DNA of 64,000 nucleotides from Cystobacter ferrugineus. GTDB lineage: Bacteria; Myxococcota; Myxococcia; Myxococcales; Myxococcaceae. Shown here in pieces: positions 1 through 7,826 of the stretch. The notes beneath the pieces are model-generated. The model saw nothing but the letters and a program-made list of their open reading frames with translations, did not search any database and was not told the DNA's origin. How positions within the stretch are numbered: the stretch's first letter is position 1; the number at the start of each line of letters is the position of its first letter. The DNA is taken from assembly GCF_001887355.1 (NCBI RefSeq), contig NZ_MPIN01000007.1, positions 497,535 through 561,534 on the forward strand, in the 5' to 3' direction. A program made the translations under genes and the position numbers.

Positions 1-1608
1 CGCGAAGCGCAGGCCGGTGCCTGGCTTCATCACGCCGACGTACCTCTCGATACGGGGCTGGTCGAAGTCCCCGAGGAAGCGGCGCTGGGCCCGAGGCAGG
101 CTCGCGTCGGCTTGCAGTACCTCCACCATGTGGCGCTCGAAGGCCAGCCCCCGGGCGAACCATCCCCGCATGGGCTCGTAGGACTCCCAGCGCAGCGGCC
201 CCTTGGTGGCCGTGCCCCGCCCGAGTTCCCCCAGGCGCTTCTCGTAGTAGGCGACGTACTCGGGCCAGCGCGGGTTGCCCTCGGCTCCGGGTGGAGGAGC
301 GTCCAAGGCGGGACGCTGCTTCTCCAGCGCCGCGACATTCTTGGGCAGGCGCGGGCCGGTGGCCTCCAACTCCACCAGGGCCAGCCGGGCCTCCAGTACC
401 TCCCGGGTGAGGCCCACTCCCTCGTCCACCAGCGAGGCGAGGCTCTCGGGCAGCCCCGTGTGGCCGACGCTCCTCGCCGGGGAGCCCGTGGCCCCGGCCT
501 TGGCCTTGGACAGCACCGCCTGCGCCCTGGCCACATCGCCCCGGGCCTCGTGCAGTGCCAGTGCGGCGTCCATGCCGCCCACGGCCACGAAGCGGCCCGC
601 TTCCCGGCGGGCGTGAATGTACCGGGCCAGCTCACGCAGCCCGTCCACCCCCAGCCGTGCATTCCACTGCCGCACCACCTCCTGGAGGAGGGGCAGGCGC
701 GGCTCGGACGGGGTGCGCAGGCCCTTGCCCCCGGCGTACAGCGCTCCCACCAGCAGGGCGGGCGCCAGCTCGCGCGTGGCTTGCTCGTACTGGCCCTGGG
801 ACAGCGAGGCGAGGCCCTGGCCGGTGCCGACGCCCAGGTAATAGAAGCCCAGGGGCACGCCGAAGGTGAGCGAGTCGAAGCTGCCCAGCACCACGCGGCC
901 CGGGGCGAAGTGCTGCCAGGCCAGGGCCTGTTCCACGTCGTGCAGGGCCTGCCGGTAGGGTGGAGGCAACTGCTCGCGCCGCGCGCTCATCTCCAGGTAG
1001 CGCTGGCCGTCAATCACCAGGCTGGTGGCCAGGGCATCTCGAGCGGCGCGGCCCAGGCCGCGCAGCACGTCACCGGCCCGCTCGCCGCGCTCGGGGTAGG
1101 CCGAGAGGGGAAGGCCGCGCCGCTGCAACTCCTCGCGCACGGTGGGCATGAGCCCCAGGGTCTGGCCCAACAGCTTGTCCCGGGCCAACAGGCGCAACAA
1201 CTCGTGCACCTCGTCGTCATGCGCGGAGTGCAGCACGAAGAGGGCGAACACCTCGGCATAGGCGAGGCCGTAGCGCTCGGTGACGGAGCGGAGGAAGGAG
1301 GCGCGCTTGCGCTGGAGGAGGGCGGCGGCGTCCTCGCGCACGGGGCCCAGGGCGCCCAGGCGCACGGCGCTCCAGTCATCCAGGGCCTCCAGCAGCCGGG
1401 GCATGTCCACCTGCTGCTGCAGGGCGACGAACTCGGCGGGAGAGGAGCACGAGAGAAAGGGGGCGAGCCGTGGCTCCGCATCGCTGGAGGACAGGGCGGG
1501 TCCACCACACGCGTGCGTGCACCCCCGGGCGAGCGGAGCGCTGGTGGCACACCCGGCCAGGAGCAGGAGTCCCGCGGTGAGCAGGAGCGCCAGGCCCACG
1601 CGTGTCAT
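1..1608 (-). CDS. Lipoprotein of unknown function, C-terminus beyond window edge
   Basis: Open for 536 codons to the window edge with no stop, so the C-terminus is missing. The N-terminus is a textbook lipoprotein signal: basic start, Leu-rich stretch, lipobox LAGC with Cys20. The rest is mostly helical and Leu/Arg/Glu-rich, with a hydrophobic patch around residues 225-275 and no motif I recognise. It starts 75 bases after the DUF4956 gene in the same direction, so it is probably the last known member of the CotH/VTC operon. The overall look (signal, long helical region, more to come) resembles lipoproteins that myxobacteria carry in many paralogous copies, some ending in toxin domains. The missing C-terminus would decide that. 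Confidence 0.8.
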   Translation of the reverse strand, partial: MTRVGLALLLTAGLLLLAGCATSAPLARGCTHACGGPALSSSDAEPRLAPFLSCSSPAEFVALQQQVDMPRLLEALDDWSAVRLGALGPVREDAAALLQRKRASFLRSVTERYGLAYAEVFALFVLHSAHDDEVHELLRLLARDKLLGQTLGLMPTVREELQRRGLPLSAYPERGERAGDVLRGLGRAARDALATSLVIDGQRYLEMSARREQLPPPYRQALHDVEQALAWQHFAPGRVVLGSFDSLTFGVPLGFYYLGVGTGQGLASLSQGQYEQATRELAPALLVGALYAGGKGLRTPSEPRLPLLQEVVRQWNARLGVDGLRELARYIHARREAGRFVAVGGMDAALALHEARGDVARAQAVLSKAKAGATGSPARSVGHTGLPESLASLVDEGVGLTREVLEARLALVELEATGPRLPKNVAALEKQRPALDAPPPGAEGNPRWPEYVAYYEKRLGELGRGTATKGPLRWESYEPMRGWFARGLAFERHMVEVLQADASLPRAQRRFLGDFDQPRIERYVGVMKPGTGLRFA

Positions 1609-1683
1609 CACGAGTGGGCGGGCGGACAGGGGGCGGTGCATGCGGCCCCGGACATAGCACCGTCCGGTGGGCCGCTGGCACCC

Positions 1684-2352
1684 TCACGGCTCGTCGATGG
1701 AGGCACTCCTCACGCCGGGAAGCGCGCCACGCAGTCCCTCGAGCAACTGGAAACCATCCATCCGCTCCGGGAGGGCGAGCTCGAAGACGGCGGTGCCTTC
1801 CCGGGACGCTGGCACCTGTTCGAGCGCGAGCATGCGCGCGTCGGGATGCATGGCCCGCAGCGGAGGGAGGGCGGCTCCCAGATCCTCCACGCTCAGCGAC
1901 AGTTTGACCCACTGAGGGCGGCGCTGTGCCGTCAGGTCCAGCGCGACGAGGACGGCGCCGAGGAACCCCGTGGCGCAGAGGGCCACCCGGAAGGCACCGA
2001 GGCCACAGGACATGCCCACGCCGATGAGCACGAACATGACGGCCGCGTCGCGCGTGTCCTTGATGCCCGAGCGGAAGCGGATGAATCCGCCGAGCCCCAC
2101 CAGCCCGAAGGCGCGCGACATGCTGTCCCCAATCACCGTCGTCATCACCGCGCCGGCCACGGCGATGAGCAGTTGGGTATGCGCCGTCTCCTGGGGCATC
2201 ACGGGAGCGGACGGCATCCACCGGCGCCAGGGCCGGTAGGCCAGGGCCGCGCCGAGCACCAGGGCGAGGCTGAAGCGCAGCAGGGCCTCGGGGATGAACA
2301 GCTCATGAGGATCCGACACGTCCGTGCGCGTCAGCATCTCAAGCGGTGGCAT
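1684..2352 (-). CDS. DUF4956-type membrane protein of the VTC/CotH unit
   Basis: 222 residues. The first half has three to four hydrophobic segments (about residues 22-40, 62-82, 102-122 and 124-142) with a conserved-looking turn GGFIRFRSGIKD between them. The second half is a soluble alpha/beta domain. This fits DUF4956 proteins, which are often encoded beside VTC-domain polyphosphate polymerase and CotH genes. The start lies inside the end of the thymidylate-kinase-like gene (14-base overlap), with a GGAG eight bases upstream, pointing to translational coupling. A role as membrane partner of the VTC protein is inferred from context. Confidence 0.72.
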   Translation of the reverse strand: MPPLEMLTRTDVSDPHELFIPEALLRFSLALVLGAALAYRPWRRWMPSAPVMPQETAHTQLLIAVAGAVMTTVIGDSMSRAFGLVGLGGFIRFRSGIKDTRDAAVMFVLIGVGMSCGLGAFRVALCATGFLGAVLVALDLTAQRRPQWVKLSLSVEDLGAALPPLRAMHPDARMLALEQVPASREGTAVFELALPERMDGFQLLEGLRGALPGVRSASIDEP

Positions 2353-4024
2353 GACGACGCTCCAGTTCAGGGTATGCCGCCACCCGTGCCGCCTGCCGCA
2401 GCAGTGCGAAATCCCGGGGATGGTCCGTGAGCAGCCGGGTGATGAGTTCCTGTCCCCGCGCGCTCGAAGCCAGGAGCCCCATGCTCTTCACCGTGGCCGC
2501 GGGCCACGTATCCGCCAGCGCCTGGCGCAGCCGCCACGCCGTGGCTCCGTCCATGCCCTCGAAGGACTCCAGGGCCTCCTCGCAGGAGACACCGAAGGAC
2601 TCGCGCAGGGCCCAGGCCCGGGGGTTGTTCAGCCCCCGCAGGGACTCGAGGACGAGCCGCGAGGCCCGCCCCGCGTGCTGCTCGCGCAGGGTCCAGGCCC
2701 GCTCACTGTCGAGTCCCTCCAGGGTGCGCAGCACGGCATCCGGTGCCACCTCCCACGCCCGCTCCCGCCAGTCCCAGGAGGGCGCGTCGTCCACGCCCCG
2801 GATGGACCGGCAAGCGAGGCGCGCCACTTTCTCCTGGCCGAGCGCCGCCTGTCCTCCCCGCTGGGACAGCCAGCGCTCGCGCAGCACCCACGCCCGTGCG
2901 TCGCCAAGCCCCGTGAGCGAGGTGACCACGGGCTCCGGAAACCTCCCGTGGAGGCGCTCACGCATCGCCCACGCCTGTTCCGAGTCGAGTCCATCCAGAG
3001 ATGCGGCGATGGCCTCGGGCACCCGCTGTTCCCACCGCTCCCGGAGCGCCCACGCCTGGGGGAACTCCGCGGCCAGTGCCTCGAGCGAGCCGAGCACCTG
3101 CACGGGCGCGGCCTCCTCCAGGCGGGCTCGGAGGATCCACGCGCTCGCGCCGGTGAGGCCGGCGAGGCCATGGGCGATGAGCTCGGGGCAGCGCGCGGCC
3201 AACCGCTCACGGCGCTCGTCGATGTCCGCGCCTTCCAGGCCCGAGAGGAACCAGGCGGCGAGTCCCGGCTCTTCCTCCATCCACCGGTCCACCCGCTCGA
3301 GGAAGCGCGTCCGGGCCTCGCTGGCGGAGCGGGGCGGAGTCGAAGCGCGAGGGGTGGGGAACGAGGTGCCGGGCTGGCCCCCTCGCACCATCCGCAGCAC
3401 CTCCTGGGTGAGCTGGGTGACGAGCGCCTCGAGCGTCACGTCCGTGTTCTCGATGAGGGTCCATTGCTCGGGGGACTCCGCGGCGAGCGCCCGGTAGCCG
3501 GCGCGCAGCCGGGTCTGCATGCCCGCTCCGGCGAGCCCCTTGCGCGAGGAGGGGGCCCCCGTGTCGGGCGCGAGCAGCTTCGAGATGCGGCGGCGGGCGC
3601 GCGCGATGGCCGGGTCCACGTCGATGAGGAAGACGCGGTCGGGCCGCAGTCCCCGGGTGCAGGCGTCCACGACGGGGCGCACCGCGTGCTCGGGCAGCCC
3701 TCGTCCCCACCGGGCGAGCACCTCGGCGGTGTAGAGGAAGCGGTCGGCGATGACGACCTCGTACTCGGCGAGCGCCGGGCGCGTCACCTCCTCCAGCAAC
3801 TGGGTCTCGCGGGCGGAGTAGAGGAGCAGCTCCGCCATGGGGGTGAGCGCGAGGTGGAGGGGATTCTTGGTGAAGAGCCTCAGTCCCTCGGACACGGGCG
3901 AGGCCAGCTTGCCGTCCTCGCGCACGTGCCGCACGCGCAGCCCCGCCTGGCGCAGCTCCCGCGCCACGCGGTTGGACAGCGTCGTCTTGCCGGAGCCATC
4001 GATTCCCTCGAATACGATCAGCAT
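2339..4024 (-). CDS. Thymidylate-kinase-like P-loop protein with C-terminal 27-residue repeats
   Basis: 561 residues. Residues 1-210 read as a thymidylate kinase: Walker A EGIDGSGKTT at residues 6-15, a DRFLYTAE motif like the DR(Y/H) signature, then RPDRVFLIDVD. Ordinary Tmk ends near 210-220 residues. Here about 300 further residues form roughly nine imperfect 27-residue units with consensus S-L-x-G-L-D-x3-A-W-x-L-R-E and a Pro-x2-Val/Ile near the end, which I do not recognise. The ATG overlaps the porin stop by one base (TGATG), so the two are translationally coupled. Residence among polyphosphate-type genes suggests a specialised phosphotransferase and not housekeeping dTMP synthesis. That is inference. 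Confidence 0.8.
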   Translation of the reverse strand: MLIVFEGIDGSGKTTLSNRVARELRQAGLRVRHVREDGKLASPVSEGLRLFTKNPLHLALTPMAELLLYSARETQLLEEVTRPALAEYEVVIADRFLYTAEVLARWGRGLPEHAVRPVVDACTRGLRPDRVFLIDVDPAIARARRRISKLLAPDTGAPSSRKGLAGAGMQTRLRAGYRALAAESPEQWTLIENTDVTLEALVTQLTQEVLRMVRGGQPGTSFPTPRASTPPRSASEARTRFLERVDRWMEEEPGLAAWFLSGLEGADIDERRERLAARCPELIAHGLAGLTGASAWILRARLEEAAPVQVLGSLEALAAEFPQAWALRERWEQRVPEAIAASLDGLDSEQAWAMRERLHGRFPEPVVTSLTGLGDARAWVLRERWLSQRGGQAALGQEKVARLACRSIRGVDDAPSWDWRERAWEVAPDAVLRTLEGLDSERAWTLREQHAGRASRLVLESLRGLNNPRAWALRESFGVSCEEALESFEGMDGATAWRLRQALADTWPAATVKSMGLLASSARGQELITRLLTDHPRDFALLRQAARVAAYPELERRHATA

Positions 4025-5154
4025 CAGAACACCACCTCCAACTGCACCAGCAGGGCCTTCCGGGTGACGAGGTCATCGTCGAGGACGCTCAGCAGGGCGG
4101 GGACGGCGGCCTGCGCCACGCGGCGCTCGACCTGCGCCTGCAACCGCCAGCGCCGCCACTGTCCGACGTTGACGCCTCCCACCCCTTCTCCGAGCAAGTC
4201 GTTCCGGGTCTTCAGGTCCGGCTCGAGCACCGAGAGCATGGCGAAGGGCTCCACGTACCACGCGCCCTTGGACACGCCTCCGAAGCGCACCGCCGTCAGG
4301 GCGCGCCCGGTGAGCATCCGTCCCTGGGTGCCCGACAGGACGGACGAGCGCCCCACCAGCACCTCGGCCCAGGAGCGCCACTCGCCCCAGCCGAACGGCA
4401 GCGCGTGCTTCAAGTCGAGTCCGGCCGTCCAGTTGGCGGCCACGCCGCTCGGGCTCGTGCCCAGCAGCTCCGCCCGCGCGGAGCCGCCCAGCTCGAGCGA
4501 TTCCAGCACCTGCCATGTCGCCCGGGCCATGGGCACGAGGCCCAGTCCCTGCTGGAGGCTGGCCCGCTCCGGATCCTTCTGGAACACGCCCGCGCGCACC
4601 CGCACCACCCGCTCGCAGCCCGTGCACTGCCATTCGAGCTGCGCACCGACGCGGCGGCCGGTGAGGTTGAGCGTGTCCTCGGACAGCACCTCCCGCAGCA
4701 GGCCCCGGCGCACCACGGGCAGCCGCGCGGTGGACTCCAGCTCCACGAGCGACAGCGGCACCTTGAACTGACCCACCCGGACAGCGAGTCCGTCGACGAG
4801 CTTCAGCGAGGCGTAGGCGTCCTTGAGTCCGTCCGTGACGTCGAACTCCACCACGGCCTTCAGGCGCTTCTTCCATTGATAGGTGAATTCCAGACGCGCG
4901 GAGGGAATGGACAGGATGCCCTTGAGCACCTTGTCTTCCTTGGCGCTGACGGCCTCCCGCGCGCGCAGCCGGCCCCCGATCTCCACCGAGCCGAAGGCGG
5001 AGGGCAGCACGAGGCTCGCCTCGGTGTTGCCGCTGGCGGGAGGGCTGGCGTCGGACGGGCCTTGCTGTTGATCCGAGTCCTGGGCCCGGGCGGAGGACAC
5101 CAGGAGCAGCGTGGCGAGGACGAGCCACCGCACGGGAGGGAATGCTGGCTTCAT
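4024..5154 (-). CDS. Outer-membrane porin, phosphate-selective porin O/P type
   Basis: 376 residues. A signal peptide (residues 1-24, ending SARA before Q) is followed by a Gln/Ser/Pro linker and then alternating beta-strand sequence: GGRLRAR, ARLEFTYQWK, LKAVVEFDV, LAVRVGQFKVPLS, with a terminal Phe as in many outer-membrane barrels. The GQFKVPLS motif is typical of the porin O/P group. I chose the start at 5154 because it gives a clean signal peptide and overlaps the VTC stop by four bases (ATGA), although the frame stays open further upstream. Phosphate or polyphosphate uptake would suit the VTC neighbour, but specificity cannot be read here. A Cys pair (CTGC, near residue 180) is unusual for a porin. 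Confidence 0.75.
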   Translation of the reverse strand: MKPAFPPVRWLVLATLLLVSSARAQDSDQQQGPSDASPPASGNTEASLVLPSAFGSVEIGGRLRAREAVSAKEDKVLKGILSIPSARLEFTYQWKKRLKAVVEFDVTDGLKDAYASLKLVDGLAVRVGQFKVPLSLVELESTARLPVVRRGLLREVLSEDTLNLTGRRVGAQLEWQCTGCERVVRVRAGVFQKDPERASLQQGLGLVPMARATWQVLESLELGGSARAELLGTSPSGVAANWTAGLDLKHALPFGWGEWRSWAEVLVGRSSVLSGTQGRMLTGRALTAVRFGGVSKGAWYVEPFAMLSVLEPDLKTRNDLLGEGVGGVNVGQWRRWRLQAQVERRVAQAAVPALLSVLDDDLVTRKALLVQLEVVF

Positions 5155-5918
5155 GGGAAGTTCATCTCCGCGTCCAGGCGCCAGCGCATGCCTTGTTCGA
5201 ACTTCGAGTCCTGGGTCTCGAAAACCTCCAGGTTGCGCAGACAGTCGCGCAGCCACGGGGGGCTGTTCGCCCGCCACTTCACCTCCAGGAGGATGGCCGG
5301 GGCGTGACGGATGAGCCGCTCGGGCGTGGCGGGCGCTCCCATCCCGGTGTGCCGGGGCGGGAAGGCGAATACGAGATCCTCGTCCACGGTGAAGCGCACG
5401 CTGGCGTCGGCGTTCGCGTACGTGCCACGCCGGTACCAGGCCGTCACCCAGGGGATGACGGGGCCATGGGGACTGTCGCGCAGCAACCGGGCCGCCGCGC
5501 TGTCCTCGTCGAGGGACTCGCCCGCCAGCAGGGCCACCGCTTCGCCTGGGGACACGGGGATGCGGACCTTGGTGCGCCGCTGACCCGTGTTGGTCTTCAT
5601 TTCCAGATAGCGCGTGCCGGTGAGCACGGGCGGCTCGGACAGGGTGGCGCTTCCCGCGTACTCCCGGAGCCGCAGCCGCTGTGTCTGTCCATGGCGGCAC
5701 GAGTCCAGGAAGCGCAGGTCCTCGGTGTCGAAGTAGGTCGTCCGCGTGAAGGCGAATGGCAGGCGGGCGTCATACACACAGGCTTGCGTCCAGGGGCGGG
5801 TGGCCCGCATGAAGCCCTCCAGCGCCGCGCGGGAGGGCAGGAAGCGCCGCTCGTGGTCCTGCTGCGACGCGAGGGTGGGGGAGGGGAGGGGAGGACTCAT
5901 GCGGGCCACCGCGCTCAT
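5151..5918 (-). CDS. VTC-domain protein (polyphosphate polymerase type)
   Basis: 255 residues matching the VTC tunnel fold: an N-terminal DHERRFLPS strand, TYFDTEDLRFLD, the basic strand RLRLREYAG, LEMKTNTGQRRTKVRIP, the tyrosine/arginine segment TAWYRRGTYAN, and the acidic-basic strand ILLEVKWR. In the yeast enzyme, Arg/Lys residues on such strands bind ATP and polyphosphate while Glu binds metal. Bacterial versions stand alone, as here. Four-base ATGA overlaps at both ends (CotH upstream, porin downstream) show tight coupling. There is no SPX domain or membrane segment, so it would need partners such as the DUF4956 protein to sit at the membrane. Confidence 0.82.
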   Translation of the reverse strand: MSAVARMSPPLPSPTLASQQDHERRFLPSRAALEGFMRATRPWTQACVYDARLPFAFTRTTYFDTEDLRFLDSCRHGQTQRLRLREYAGSATLSEPPVLTGTRYLEMKTNTGQRRTKVRIPVSPGEAVALLAGESLDEDSAAARLLRDSPHGPVIPWVTAWYRRGTYANADASVRFTVDEDLVFAFPPRHTGMGAPATPERLIRHAPAILLEVKWRANSPPWLRDCLRNLEVFETQDSKFEQGMRWRLDAEMNFP

Positions 5919-7531
5919 GGATTGGCTCCCAGGGCCGCCTCGACCTCACCCTGGCGGCGGGCGGCGAAGCTCATCAGCCCATTGGTTCCGTTGACGGCAT
6001 CGGTGAACGCCTGGGGAGAGCTCAGGAAGGTGTAGCCCGGTTGCTCGGCGTTCTCGCCCACCACCCACGGGGTGATGAGCTCATACGCCGCGCGCATGCG
6101 GGCCTGGAGCGCGTCTGGCGTCATCACTCCGTCCGCGGCCTCCAGCGCGTAGCGCGTGTAGTCGGCCTTGTAGGTGGGATCGTCGAGCAGGTAGCGGATG
6201 AGTGGCCAGGTGGCGTCGGTGGTGTCGTACGTCAGGGACGTGGAGCGGCCCATGCCATCGCCCATGGAGCGATCATGATCCCAGGTGATCCAGCGCAGCC
6301 GTCCGTTCTCCTGGGAGTGGGCGTAGAGATAGTAGTTGTGGGACATGGCGCCGTAGGCATCCCAGTTCTGGAGCACGGTGTTGACCGCGAGCCACTTGAG
6401 GAAGCCCTGCACGTCCAGCTTCTGCTCGAGGCGCGCGCGCCAGGCGGCCGCGTCGCTCCGGTCGGAGTGGAGCGCGGTGATGGCCTCTTGCACGGGAGTC
6501 CAGCCCAGCTCCTCGTTGGCCTGGATGTCGAAGGACGCCTCGTCGAAGGTGCCCCAGCGGGCGCCGGTGCCATCCGCTTCGTAGAGCGCGCCCTTGTGTT
6601 CCCCGAACCAGGTGTCGAGCAGCGAGTTGTTGTCGATGTCCTCGTCGAGCGTATAGAGGCCCCAGTACTGGGCGCCCTCGCCATGGTCCACGTACAGGGC
6701 GACGAAGGCGGTGCGGGGCGCGGGCACACCGGACTCGCGGAAGACGTCCGAGGCGATCTTGTCGCGCATGAGCGACGCGTCGGCCGCGCCATTGCCCAGC
6801 GACAGCGTCTTGAAGCCATAGAAGCGCTGATCCTGCGTCTCGGGATGCTCATCCTCGAACTTGTCGAAGCTCAGACGCAGCGGCAGCTTGGACACACCGC
6901 TGCGCCAGGTCTGCGATAGCGAGGAATTGCCTTTCATGCGCACGCCGATGTACGGCCAGGTCTTCCCCTCGAACTTGAAGGTCGCGGGCACGTAGACGGG
7001 CGTGTTGGGGAGCAGGTCCCCGCCGCCACCACCCGGCGCACCGCCACCACCCGGCGCACCGCCGCCACCCGGAGCGCCACCGCCACCGAACTGAGGCCGG
7101 CAGATGAGCTGCTCGCCTCCCGGGCCCTGCGCACAGGTACTGGTGAAGGTGTTTCCCTGGAAGGTGGCGGTGCAGGCATCTCCCGCGGCCTTGTCCACGC
7201 ACGGCTCGGTGAGTTCCGTGGGAATCTGGCCGCCTCCGCCACCTCCTCCGGGGGCTCCTCCGCCGCCTCCCGGGCCCATTCCACCGCCCGCCCCGAAGGT
7301 GCCCAGCATGGCGGTCATGTCGTCCTGCATCGTCTGCCAGTCCGCGGGGGCGATGATGAGGTCGAACCTCTTCACCTGCTCCTGGGGAAAGACGACGGCA
7401 TAGGCGGGAGCGGCGTTCTTGCCGTGAGACTCCTCGCTCCATCCCTCGATGGTCTCGGTGCCTCCTCCACACGCGGAGGTGAAGGCGAAGACGGCGGAGG
7501 CGAATGCTCCAAGGCGTGGGCTGCGGTGCAT
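5915..7531 (-). CDS. CotH-family secreted kinase-like lipoprotein
   Basis: 538 residues. The signal has a probable lipobox TSAC (Cys21). Two Gly-Pro-rich linkers (about residues 82-100 and 150-175) bracket a small Cys-containing segment. The CotH core follows: RMKGNSSL, LSLGNGAADASLMRDKIA, GLYTLDEDID, ALYEADGTGARW and the catalytic-type WDHDRSMGDG. CotH proteins are atypical protein kinases first studied on spore coats. Myxobacteria also sporulate, but the lipobox places this one on the cell envelope. It is first in the six-gene minus-strand unit, and its stop overlaps the VTC start by four bases. A GAGAGG Shine-Dalgarno precedes the ATG. Confidence 0.85.
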   Translation of the reverse strand: MHRSPRLGAFASAVFAFTSACGGGTETIEGWSEESHGKNAAPAYAVVFPQEQVKRFDLIIAPADWQTMQDDMTAMLGTFGAGGGMGPGGGGGAPGGGGGGGQIPTELTEPCVDKAAGDACTATFQGNTFTSTCAQGPGGEQLICRPQFGGGGAPGGGGAPGGGGAPGGGGGDLLPNTPVYVPATFKFEGKTWPYIGVRMKGNSSLSQTWRSGVSKLPLRLSFDKFEDEHPETQDQRFYGFKTLSLGNGAADASLMRDKIASDVFRESGVPAPRTAFVALYVDHGEGAQYWGLYTLDEDIDNNSLLDTWFGEHKGALYEADGTGARWGTFDEASFDIQANEELGWTPVQEAITALHSDRSDAAAWRARLEQKLDVQGFLKWLAVNTVLQNWDAYGAMSHNYYLYAHSQENGRLRWITWDHDRSMGDGMGRSTSLTYDTTDATWPLIRYLLDDPTYKADYTRYALEAADGVMTPDALQARMRAAYELITPWVVGENAEQPGYTFLSSPQAFTDAVNGTNGLMSFAARRQGEVEAALGANP

Positions 7532-7644
7532 GGGGGTCCTCTCGGAAGGAAACGGGGGTTCCTTCGCCAGGGCGGGGCGGTGGGCCGGCCGTGGCGTCGC
7601 GAGTGGGCACCCTGGAGCGTGCCAGTGACCTCTTCTTTACGCGA

Positions 7645-7670
7645 TTGTGACGAAATATTTTCGAAATGAG
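7645..7670. promoter_or_regulatory. AT-rich divergent control region with near-palindrome
   Basis: The 295-base gap between the divergent CotH unit and the kinase gene is GC-rich except for this patch, which holds the near-palindrome CGAAATATTTTCG (7651-7663) and a second CGAAAT beside it. It is the best candidate for promoter or operator sequence here. No convincing -35/-10 pair is visible. Confidence 0.3.
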
Positions 7671-7826
7671 GGATTGACGTTTCCGCCGCGAGTTGTCCCT
7701 GGTCATGGGTTCTTCACTGGGCGTAGGCCCTCGGACGCGTGAAGTCCACGTTGCTCGCCCCGAAGCCGGGCAGCCGCTGCGTCACGCTCCTCTCCAGAAG
7801 GGGGTCAGGCGCTAATCTCCGCCCCC

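Noticed and set aside
112..2430. 772-codon plus-strand frame at the window start
   Set aside because: It overlaps the lipoprotein and DUF4956 genes on the minus strand, which have a lipobox and membrane segments; the plus product is low-complexity.
6950..7300. GC-rich tandem repeats in the CotH gene as a DNA repeat element
   Set aside because: They encode Gly-Pro linkers in frame and are explained by low-complexity coding sequence.
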